A stretch of DNA of 64,000 nucleotides from contig NZ_DRFS01000012.1 of the NCBI RefSeq assembly GCF_011050415.1, positions 90,043-154,042 on the forward strand, in the 5' to 3' direction. Positions 34,292-42,880 of the stretch are shown here, one piece after another; position 1 is the first letter of the stretch; each line of letters opens with the position of its first letter. Source of the stretch: Halomonas sp. Its GTDB lineage: Bacteria; Pseudomonadota; Gammaproteobacteria; Pseudomonadales; Halomonadaceae. A program made the position numbers and the translations under genes. Below the pieces are notes generated by a model. The model made no database searches. It was not told where the DNA came from and was given only the letters and a program-made list of their open reading frames with translations.

Positions 34292-35398
34292 CTAGAAATC
34301 AACGATGAGATCCCCCTTGGGACGACTACAGCAAGACAGAATATAGCCTTCTTCAACATCCTCCTCGGTAATACCGCCGTTATGCTCCATCTCCACCTCA
34401 CCCGATTTGAGTTCTACACGGCAAGTACCGCAAATACCCATACCACAGGCTTTGGGAATATGCAGACCAAGCTTCGCAGCCGCCGCATGAACTGTTTCGC
34501 CTGGCTGGATGCGGACACTTTTTCCTGAAGAGGCAAATTCGATACTAAACAAGTCGCTGGTATCGACATTTTCGGCTTCGACCTCTGCCTGTTCAGCCAG
34601 CTCAAGGACATCTTCCCGTACCTCAACCGGCGTAGCGCCAAAGGACTCCTCATGATAGTGCTCCATATTGAAGTTATTGCTACGCAAAATATTTTTGACG
34701 GCGTTCATGTAGGGGGTGGGGCCGCAGCAAAAAATCTCCCTCTCCATAAAGTCTGGAACGATGAGTTCGAACAGCGGCTGGGTAAGGTAGCCGCGGTAGC
34801 CGGCCCAGGCCTCACCAATATCCTCCTTGCTCTCGCAAATGATATGCAGCTTGAACTCAGGAATGCGCGAAAACATATGCACCAGTTCACGGTGATAAAT
34901 GACATCGCGGGGAGCTCGTGCGCTATGCACAAACTCAACGTCCACAGCGGCATTGGTATCAAAAAACCAGCGCGTCATAGACATCAGTGGCGTAATGCCC
35001 ACGCCACCAGAAAGCAGCAGCACTTTGTCGGCTGGATAATCGATGGAGTTAAAATTGCCTACCGGCCCGTGCACCACTAGCTCGTCACCCACCTTTAAAT
35101 TGGCGTGCAACCAATTGGATACCTTGCCCCCCGGTACTTGTTTAACGGTGATGGAAAAGCTGTAAGGGATAGAAGGTGAACTGGAAATCGTATAGGAGCG
35201 CATGATCGGCTGATGATCAATCTCAAGCTCCAGTGTCACAAACTGACCGGGCTTAAAGAAGAACATCACAGGCTGCTCGGCCATAAAACAGAAGGTACGT
35301 ACATCCTGGGTTTCTTGGATCACCTTAACGCAACGTACCTGATGGCGGCCATTGGTCCAGGTTTGGGTCGTGACCGGATTGAAGAAATTAGTTGTCAT
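34292..35398 (-). CDS. gbcB: Glycine betaine demethylase reductase subunit
   Basis: FAD/NAD reductase plus C-terminal 2Fe-2S ferredoxin (CGMGICGTCRVEL); divergent from gbcA. Confidence 0.93.
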   Translation of the reverse strand: MTTNFFNPVTTQTWTNGRHQVRCVKVIQETQDVRTFCFMAEQPVMFFFKPGQFVTLELEIDHQPIMRSYTISSSPSIPYSFSITVKQVPGGKVSNWLHANLKVGDELVVHGPVGNFNSIDYPADKVLLLSGGVGITPLMSMTRWFFDTNAAVDVEFVHSARAPRDVIYHRELVHMFSRIPEFKLHIICESKEDIGEAWAGYRGYLTQPLFELIVPDFMEREIFCCGPTPYMNAVKNILRSNNFNMEHYHEESFGATPVEVREDVLELAEQAEVEAENVDTSDLFSIEFASSGKSVRIQPGETVHAAAAKLGLHIPKACGMGICGTCRVELKSGEVEMEHNGGITEEDVEEGYILSCCSRPKGDLIVDF

Positions 35399-35738
35399 TA
35401 TCGCCTCTGCCTGACCAGCCTTCCTCGCTATGCATCACCGAGTCGTATTTGCTATACGACCAGTACCGTTGAGCTGCATTTTGGGGACGCGCCTGCTAAC
35501 CGACTTACCTGACAGCGACGCGTACTTACCTCGTGCCACTCTTTATCGTTTAGAAAGCTCTTTTTTAGTCGTCGCTACGTCACCTTATGTCGCGGGCAGA
35601 TAATTGGCAGGGGTTAGCCTGCAACACAATCTGTCACTGATTGAAGCCACATTTGAATAAAACGCCAGGTTACGCACCAGAACAACAAGACAAGCAATCT
35701 TGACTAACGGCTGACGCGCGGCCCTTGAGAGGGAAGCG

Positions 35739-37046
35739 GTGGTTTACGAGGATACTGGTATGCAAAAAAGTGTTTCTTATATGATGGATGACCCGCTCAC
35801 CGCTGCTCGTGAAGTAACGGCTCAGATGCTGCAAACAAGGGCGCGTACCTTTTCGCTTCCCCAGCCGTTTTATAACGATGCCCGGCTGTTCGCTCTCGAT
35901 ATGCAGGAGGTTTTCGAGAAAGAGTGGCTATTCGCGGGAATGACCTGCGAAATCCCCACCAAGGGTAATTTCATCACGCTGGATATTGGTGATAATCCCA
36001 TTGTCATCGTACGCGGTGGTGAAGGCACGATTCATGCGTTTCATAACGTTTGCCGCCACCGCGGCTCGCGCCTTTGCACCAAGGATAAGGGCAAGGTGGC
36101 AAAACTTGTTTGTCCCTATCACCAGTGGACCTACGAGCTTGATGGTCGGCTGCTATTTGCTGGTAGCGATATGGGCAGCGACTTCAACCTCGATCAATTT
36201 GGGCTGAAACCGATCAATGTTCGCACCGCCGGTGGCTTTATGTTTATCAACCTGAGCGACGAGCCGCCCGAGATTGATGACTTTCTGGAAACACTTGAGC
36301 ACTATCTTGAGCCGTACCAGATGGATAACGTCAAGGTCGCCGTAGAGTCCAGCATCATCGAACAAGCCAACTGGAAACTGGTGATCGAAAACAACCGTGA
36401 GTGCTATCACTGCAACGGTGCGCACCCGGAGTTGCTTAACTCATTGCAAGAGTTTGACGACACCGACGACCCCCGTGCGACACCTGCTTATAAGGAGCTA
36501 GTGGCGCGCAAACAAGCCGATTGGGATAAGGAACAGGTTCCCTACCAGTTAAAGCGGCTTGGACAGCGTAACCGCCTGACCCGCACGCCACTGCTAGACG
36601 GCATTGTCTCCATGACAATGGACGGTAAACCCGGCTGCAATAAGCTGATGGGTCGCTTAACAAGCCCTGATATGGGCTCACTACGCATCCTGCATCTGCC
36701 CAACTCATGGAACCACTTCATGGGTGACCACGCGGTGGTGTTCCGGGTACTTCCCCTTGGCCCGCAACAAACCGTGGTAACCACCAAGTGGCTGGTGCAC
36801 AAGGATGCCGTGGAAGGCGTTGACTACGACCCTGAGCAGCTTCGCCGCGTATGGGATGCGACCAACGACCAGGATCGCCAACTGGCCGAAGAGAATCAGC
36901 GCGGGATTAACTCCAGGGCTTACCAACCCGGCCCTTACTCTGAAACCTATGAGTTCGGTGTAATCGATTTTATCGACTGGTACGCCGCGCGGATGCTTGA
37001 GAATTTAGGCTACGACGCACCTACGCTGCATTTAGCCCAAGGGTGA
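35739..37046 (+). CDS. gbcA: Glycine betaine demethylase Rieske oxygenase subunit
   Basis: Rieske motif CRHRGSRLC..CPYHQWTYELDG; ENNRECYHCNGAHPEL iron site. Confidence 0.95.
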   Translation: MVYEDTGMQKSVSYMMDDPLTAAREVTAQMLQTRARTFSLPQPFYNDARLFALDMQEVFEKEWLFAGMTCEIPTKGNFITLDIGDNPIVIVRGGEGTIHAFHNVCRHRGSRLCTKDKGKVAKLVCPYHQWTYELDGRLLFAGSDMGSDFNLDQFGLKPINVRTAGGFMFINLSDEPPEIDDFLETLEHYLEPYQMDNVKVAVESSIIEQANWKLVIENNRECYHCNGAHPELLNSLQEFDDTDDPRATPAYKELVARKQADWDKEQVPYQLKRLGQRNRLTRTPLLDGIVSMTMDGKPGCNKLMGRLTSPDMGSLRILHLPNSWNHFMGDHAVVFRVLPLGPQQTVVTTKWLVHKDAVEGVDYDPEQLRRVWDATNDQDRQLAEENQRGINSRAYQPGPYSETYEFGVIDFIDWYAARMLENLGYDAPTLHLAQG

Positions 37047-37098
37047 GTATTGCAACTTAAAAGCAGCATCCGAGGGCTCAGCCATAGGAACTGGCAAC

Positions 37099-37127
37099 GT
37101 GTACACATAACAGACAGCTGTGTACAC
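37099..37127. promoter_or_regulatory. Two palindromic octamers GTGTACAC-N13-GTGTACAC upstream of tetR
   Basis: Octamers at 37099-37106 and 37120-37127, 21 bp apart start to start. Confidence 0.7.
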
Positions 37128-37157
37128 TTTGCCATAAAATTCATAGGGACGAGCCTG

Positions 37158-37793
37158 ATGCCATCCACCGATACACCCGCTACCAAGGGCTCCCAAGACG
37201 TCTGGCTCGATGCGGCATTTGAGATGCTGCTCGAATCGGGCGTCGATAGCGTGCGTATTCTTCCCCTGGCCAAGCGGCTAAAGCTTTCTCGCACCAGCTT
37301 CTACTGGTTTTTCAAGGATCGTGAAGCGCTGTTGGAGGCACTGATCGCACGCTGGCGTGAAAAAAACACCCTGGGATTGGTGCAGCAGACCGAAGCCTAT
37401 GCCGAGAATATCATCGAGGCGATGCTCAATGTCTTCGACTGCTGGCTGAACTCCCAATTGTTCGACTCCCAACTAGAGTTCGCCATGCGCAGTTGGGCGC
37501 TACAATCAGCAGCGGTGGTGAGTGAAATCGAGGCTGCCGATGCCACCCGTATCGAAGCACTGGCGCGGATGTTCGAGCGATACGGCTATGATCCGCTGGC
37601 GGCCAACGTGCGTGGCCGCACTATCTACCTAACCCAGATTGGCTATATCTCGATGAACACCCAGGAAACACTCGAAGTGCGCATGCAGCGCATCCCGGCC
37701 TATGTCGAGATATTCACCGGCCAGCCGCCTGATTCAAGGGAGCTGCAACGCTTCCATGCTCATCATGAATATTCTCCAGCCGGAACCGACTAG
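37158..37793 (+). CDS. TetR-family transcriptional regulator
   Basis: N-terminal HTH (DAAFEMLLESGVDSVRILPLAKRLKLSRTSFYWFFKDREALLEAL). Confidence 0.9.
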   Translation: MPSTDTPATKGSQDVWLDAAFEMLLESGVDSVRILPLAKRLKLSRTSFYWFFKDREALLEALIARWREKNTLGLVQQTEAYAENIIEAMLNVFDCWLNSQLFDSQLEFAMRSWALQSAAVVSEIEAADATRIEALARMFERYGYDPLAANVRGRTIYLTQIGYISMNTQETLEVRMQRIPAYVEIFTGQPPDSRELQRFHAHHEYSPAGTD

Positions 37794-37867
37794 CCCACAG
37801 CAAGCCTGATCGTTGATCGCCACCCATCGCACCGCCGTGATGGCGGTAATATATGCTCGCATCAAAA

Positions 37868-37919
37868 ATGTACATTGATGAACATTATATTGACAACAGT
37901 GAACATAGACGCCTAGATT
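37868..37919 (+). promoter_or_regulatory. Putative promoter/operator of the StcD-like gene
   Basis: RTGWACAY octamers at 37868, 37878 and 37899; TTGACA (37890-37895), 18-bp spacer, TAGATT (37914-37919). Confidence 0.6.
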
Positions 37920-37951
37920 TATCAAATACACAATAAAATGGCGTCCTGTCC

Positions 37952-39988
37952 ATGCTTAATGATCCGCTGCTGCAGCCCTTTCAGCTTAAACATTTGATCC
38001 TGAAAAACAGGCTGATGATGACATCCCACGAGCCTGCTTACCCTGAAGATGGGATGCCCAAGGCGCTCTATCGGGCTTACCACGTCGAACGCGCCAGGGC
38101 TGGTCTAGGCCTAACCATGACCGCCGGATCGGCGGCGGTGTCCAAGGATAGCCCACCCGTATTCAACAACATCATGGCCTACAAGGATGAAGTGGTGCCG
38201 TGGATGAAAGAGCTCACCGACGCCTGCCATGAGCACGGCACCGCGGTGATGATCCAACTGACCCACCTGGGCCGGCGCACCCGTTGGGACAAGGGCGACT
38301 GGCTGCCAGCAGTATCGCCATCTCATCGTCGCGAGGCCTCCCACCGCGCCTTTCCCAAGCAGGTCGAGGATTGGGATATTGAACGCCTGATCCGCGACTA
38401 CGCCGACGCCGCCGAGCGCATGCAAGCAGCTGGCCTGGATGGCATCGAGCTGCAGGCCTACGGCCATCTGATGGATCAGTTCTGGTCGCCGCTGACCAAC
38501 ACCCTCGAGGCGCCCTACGGTGGCGATCTCGACAACCGACTGCGCTTCACCTTCGATGTGCTGCGCGCCATTCGCCAGCGGGTTGGTGAGGCATTCATCG
38601 TCGGCGTGCGCTACACCGGCGACGAGATGCTGCCGGGTGGGCTGACTGCCGAAGAAGGCATGACGATCTCTCACCGTCTCAAGGACAGCGGCTTGGTCGA
38701 CTTCCTCAACGTGGTGCGTGGGCATATCGACACCGACGCGGGCCTCACCGATGTGATCCCCATCCAGGGCATGCCCAGCGCCCCGCACCTGGATTTCGCC
38801 GGCGAAATACGCCGCCAGGTCGACTTCCCCACTTTCCATGGCGCCAAGATTCAGGACGTGGCCACCGCCCGCCATGCCATCGCCTCGGGCAAGGTCGACA
38901 TGATTGGCATGACCCGCGCGCATATGGCCGACCCGCATATCGTGCGCAAGATTATCGAAGGTCGCGAAGAGGAGATTCGCCCCTGCGTCGGTGCCAACTA
39001 CTGCCTCGATCGCATCTATCAGGGCGGCGCCGCCTACTGCATTCACAACGCCGCCACTGGGCGCGAAACCAGCATGCCCCACAATATTCCCAAAGCGGTA
39101 CAGCGACGGCGGGTGGTGATCATCGGTGCAGGCCCGGCAGGGCTGGAAGCCGCCCGAGTCGCCGGCGAGCGGGGCCATCAGGTGGTAGTGATGGAGGCCG
39201 CCAGCGATGCCGGCGGGCAGGTGCGACTCACCGCCCAGAGTGAGCGACGTCGCGAGATGCTGGGCATCATCGACTGGCGCTTGGCACAGTGCGAAGCGCT
39301 GGGGGTCGAGATCCGCTACAACGTCTGGGCCGAAGCGGAGGAGGTACTCGCCGAAAAGCCCGATGTGGTGATCGTGGCCACCGGCGGCTACCCCATGGAA
39401 GACCAGCCTGCGGTGGGCTGCGAGCTGGTGGTCAACAGCTGGGACATCCTCTCCGGCCACGTGGCAGCAGGCAAGCGGGTGCTGCTATTCGACGATGCCG
39501 GCGACCATGCCGCCATGCAGGCAGCGGAAATCATCGCCGCCAGCGGCGCCGAGCTCGAGATAATGACCCCGGATCGCACCTTTTCGGCGGAGATCATGGC
39601 CATGAACCTGGTACCCTACATGCGTGCCCTGCAGCGCCCCAACGTCACCTTCACCCCTACCTACCGGCTGAAGTCCGTGGCACGCGATGGTGGCGAGCTA
39701 CTGGCCAAGATCACCAGCGACTACATGGACCTTGAGCACGAACGGCGCATCGATCAGGTGGTGGTCAACTACGGCATCACGCCAATGGCCGACATCTATT
39801 TCGAACTCAAACCGCACTCCAGCAACGGCGGAGAGGTGAACTACGATGACCTGATTGTGGGCGCCCCCCAGGGCGCGATTCGCAACCCGGATGGCCACTT
39901 CCAGCTGTTCCGGATCGGCGATGCCGTCGAGTCCCGCAACACCCACGCAGCCATCTACGACGCGCTCAGGTTGGTTAAGGACCTTTAA
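37952..39988 (+). CDS. FMN/FAD old-yellow-enzyme-family N-demethylase, StcD/HpbA-like
   Basis: OYE-like TIM barrel plus 4Fe-4S region (CVGANYCLDRIYQGGAAYCIHNAATGRE) and FAD domain (IIGAGPAGLEAARVAGERGH); paralogue of dgcA at 54062. Confidence 0.85.
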   Translation: MLNDPLLQPFQLKHLILKNRLMMTSHEPAYPEDGMPKALYRAYHVERARAGLGLTMTAGSAAVSKDSPPVFNNIMAYKDEVVPWMKELTDACHEHGTAVMIQLTHLGRRTRWDKGDWLPAVSPSHRREASHRAFPKQVEDWDIERLIRDYADAAERMQAAGLDGIELQAYGHLMDQFWSPLTNTLEAPYGGDLDNRLRFTFDVLRAIRQRVGEAFIVGVRYTGDEMLPGGLTAEEGMTISHRLKDSGLVDFLNVVRGHIDTDAGLTDVIPIQGMPSAPHLDFAGEIRRQVDFPTFHGAKIQDVATARHAIASGKVDMIGMTRAHMADPHIVRKIIEGREEEIRPCVGANYCLDRIYQGGAAYCIHNAATGRETSMPHNIPKAVQRRRVVIIGAGPAGLEAARVAGERGHQVVVMEAASDAGGQVRLTAQSERRREMLGIIDWRLAQCEALGVEIRYNVWAEAEEVLAEKPDVVIVATGGYPMEDQPAVGCELVVNSWDILSGHVAAGKRVLLFDDAGDHAAMQAAEIIAASGAELEIMTPDRTFSAEIMAMNLVPYMRALQRPNVTFTPTYRLKSVARDGGELLAKITSDYMDLEHERRIDQVVVNYGITPMADIYFELKPHSSNGGEVNYDDLIVGAPQGAIRNPDGHFQLFRIGDAVESRNTHAAIYDALRLVKDL

Positions 39989-42876
39989 TACAAAATCCTG
40001 TCTTCCACCTCCATTGCTCCGCCATCGGATGGCTCTTTTCCAGCAGACGCAAGACGACAAGCGGCATACTTGAACTCAGGGATTTTACCGTAAGGATCCA
40101 GCGCCGGGTTGGTTAACAGGTTCGCCGCTGCTTCCCCGTAACAGAACGGCACGAACACCATCCCCTCTGGCATCCCCGGATCCACCCTCGCTTTAAGGGT
40201 GATGGAGCCTCGCCGGGTGGCGATCGTCAGGTCATCGCCCGGCACCATGCCAAGCCGGATAAGCTCAGCGGGCGCCAGGCTCGCTACAGCTTCCGGCTCC
40301 AACTCATCGAGCACTTTGGCACGGCGGGTCATGGAGCCGGTATGCCAGTGCTCTAACTGACGCCCGGTAGTCAGCACCGTTGGGTAGTCGTTATCGACCG
40401 GCTCATCCGGTGGCAGTGGGCGCGTGGGCGCGAACTTCGCCCGGCCACTAACGGTGGGGAAAGCATCGCTGAAGACCACATCTTGCCCCGGTGCGTCCTC
40501 CGCTGGGCAGGGGTAGGTCACCGACTGCTCGCGCTCCAGACGCTCCCAGGAAATATGGTCGAGAGAGGCCATGCCTTGCTTCATCTCGGCGAAGACATCC
40601 CGCGGATGCTGGTAATTCCAGCCCAGACCAAAGCGGTTGGCTATCTCCTGAATGATCCACCAGTCCGGCTTGGCCTGGCCCGGCAGCGGCAGCGCCGCAC
40701 GCCCCATCTGCACCTGGCGATTGGTGTTGGTAACGGTGCCGTCCTTCTCGGGCCAGGCGGAGGCAGGCAGAATGACATCGGCGAACTGGGCGGTCTCAGT
40801 GACAAACAGATCCTGCACCACCAGATGCTCCAGCTTGGCCAGAGCGGCCCGGGCGTGGGCCAGATCCGGGTCCGACATCGCCGGGTTTTCGCCCTGGATA
40901 TACATGCCGCGAATGGTGCCTGCGGTGATAGCATCCATGATTTCCACCACGGTAAGACCGGGCGTGGGATCAAGCTTGCTGTTCCACAACTCTTCGAAGG
41001 CACTGCGTACCTGGGCATCGCTGACCGGCTGGTAGTCCGGCAGCACCATCGGGATCAGCCCAGCATCAGAAGCACCCTGAACATTGTTCTGGCCGCGCAG
41101 CGGATGCAGGCCGGTACCGGGGCGCCCGGTCTGGCCGCAGGCCAGAGCCAGCGAGATCAGACAGCGGGCGTTGTCGGTGCCGTGGGTGTGCTGGGAAATG
41201 CCCATGCCCCAGAAAATCATCGCCCGCTCGGCGGTGGCATAGAGCCTCGCCACTTCACGGATGGTCTCGGGCTCAACACCGCACAGGCCGCTCATCGCTT
41301 CGGGGGTCATATCCACCGTGTGTAATTTAAGGGCCTCAAAGCCCTCGGTATGCTCGGCAATATAGGCCGTGTCATAAAGTTCTTCGCTGATGATCACATT
41401 GAGGATGGCATTAAACAGGGCCACATCGGCGCCCGGTGAAAAGCGCACGCTCAGGTGGGCATAGGCATCCAGCGCCTGACCACGCGGATCGAGAATCAAG
41501 ATCTTGGTACCGCGCTTGGCGGCCTGTTTAAAGAAGGTGGCGGCCACCGGATGGTTTACTGCGGGGTTGCAGCCGGTAAGAATCACCACATCGGCCTGAC
41601 TGGCCTGCATAAATGAGGCGGTGACCGAACCTGAGCCAATGCACTCCATCAGCGCCGCTACCGAGCTTGCATGGCACAGGCGGGTGCAGTGATCCACATG
41701 GTTGGAGCCGAAGCCGGTACGCACCAGCTTCTGGAACAACCACGCCTCTTCATTGGAGCACTTGGCACTGCCAAACCCCGCCAGGGCGTCAGGGCCATGG
41801 GTCGCTTTAAGGTCGACAAGCCCACTGGCGGCAATCTCCAGGGCTTCATCCCAGCTCGCCTCCCGGAAATGGGTCAGGGGCTGGGCAGGGTCGAAGTCCG
41901 GATCGATCCCCTTGGCGACACCGTCGCGACGAATCAGCGGGGCGGTGATCCGGGAGGGGTGGCGCGGATAGTCGTAGCCGAAGCGACCTTTGACACACAG
42001 TCGGTTCTCGTTAGAGGGGCCATCGCGACCCTCCACATAGAGGATCTCGTCGTTCTTGATGTGGTAGGTGAGCTGACAGCCCACCCCGCAGTAGGGGCAT
42101 ACCGAGTCGACCTTACGGTCGGCCACGGCAGAATCGCCGCACCCCACTTCATTAACCAGAGTAGCGGGCATTAGAGCGCCGGTGGGGCAGGCCTGAACGC
42201 ACTCGCCACAGGCCACGCAGGTGCTAGCCCCCATGGGGTCGTCGAAATCAAACACGATCTTGGACGCCGCACCGCGATGCGCCAGGCCGATCACGTCGTT
42301 GACCTGCACTTCGCGACACGCCCGCACGCATATGTTGCATTCGATGCAGGCGTCAAGATTCACACCCATGGCAGAGTGGCTGTTGTCTTGATTCAGGCTA
42401 TTCGCTCGAGGCGCCACATGGTGCACAGTGGGCGTCTCGCGATCGCTGCGCTTGGGCAGCTTGCGCCGAACTTCAGTGGCATCGATGGCCAACTGGTCGG
42501 CCATGGCCCAGAAGTGACTTGAGCGGTCGGGACTCTCTTCTCGCTCTGGCTGGTCGACCAGCAACATCTCCATGACCATCTTGCGGGCCGTATGTGCTCG
42601 TTCGGAGTTGGCGCTCTTGACCACCATACCGGGGGCTGCCTGACGCAAACAGCTGGCGGCCAGGGTACGCTCGCCCTCGATTTCCACCATACAGGCGCGG
42701 CAGTTGCCATCGGCCCGGTAACCGCTGGTGTCCTTGAAACAGAGGTGGGGAATGATCTCACCGGCCCGCTTGGCCACCTGCCAGAGACTTTCACCGGGGG
42801 TTGCATTTACCTCTACGCCATCCAGCGTCAGGGTAAAGCTTGCGCCTGGGTTTTGTTCACTCATGCTCATGTTCAT
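39985..42876 (-). CDS. NAD-dependent formate dehydrogenase alpha subunit, molybdopterin (Mo/W)
   Basis: 2Fe-2S N-terminus, two 4Fe-4S motifs, CPYCGVGCQLTYH, active-site cysteine in HCTRLCHASSV. Confidence 0.94.
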   Translation of the reverse strand: MNMSMSEQNPGASFTLTLDGVEVNATPGESLWQVAKRAGEIIPHLCFKDTSGYRADGNCRACMVEIEGERTLAASCLRQAAPGMVVKSANSERAHTARKMVMEMLLVDQPEREESPDRSSHFWAMADQLAIDATEVRRKLPKRSDRETPTVHHVAPRANSLNQDNSHSAMGVNLDACIECNICVRACREVQVNDVIGLAHRGAASKIVFDFDDPMGASTCVACGECVQACPTGALMPATLVNEVGCGDSAVADRKVDSVCPYCGVGCQLTYHIKNDEILYVEGRDGPSNENRLCVKGRFGYDYPRHPSRITAPLIRRDGVAKGIDPDFDPAQPLTHFREASWDEALEIAASGLVDLKATHGPDALAGFGSAKCSNEEAWLFQKLVRTGFGSNHVDHCTRLCHASSVAALMECIGSGSVTASFMQASQADVVILTGCNPAVNHPVAATFFKQAAKRGTKILILDPRGQALDAYAHLSVRFSPGADVALFNAILNVIISEELYDTAYIAEHTEGFEALKLHTVDMTPEAMSGLCGVEPETIREVARLYATAERAMIFWGMGISQHTHGTDNARCLISLALACGQTGRPGTGLHPLRGQNNVQGASDAGLIPMVLPDYQPVSDAQVRSAFEELWNSKLDPTPGLTVVEIMDAITAGTIRGMYIQGENPAMSDPDLAHARAALAKLEHLVVQDLFVTETAQFADVILPASAWPEKDGTVTNTNRQVQMGRAALPLPGQAKPDWWIIQEIANRFGLGWNYQHPRDVFAEMKQGMASLDHISWERLEREQSVTYPCPAEDAPGQDVVFSDAFPTVSGRAKFAPTRPLPPDEPVDNDYPTVLTTGRQLEHWHTGSMTRRAKVLDELEPEAVASLAPAELIRLGMVPGDDLTIATRRGSITLKARVDPGMPEGMVFVPFCYGEAAANLLTNPALDPYGKIPEFKYAACRLASAGKEPSDGGAMEVEDRILY

Positions 42877-42880
42877 CCCC

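Noticed and set aside
38111-39460. 449-aa ORF antisense to the StcD-like gene
   Set aside because: High-GC shadow ORF with no recognisable domain; the plus-strand protein is clearly coding.
40483-41325. 280-aa ORF antisense to formate dehydrogenase alpha
   Set aside because: Shadow ORF; low-complexity antisense composition.
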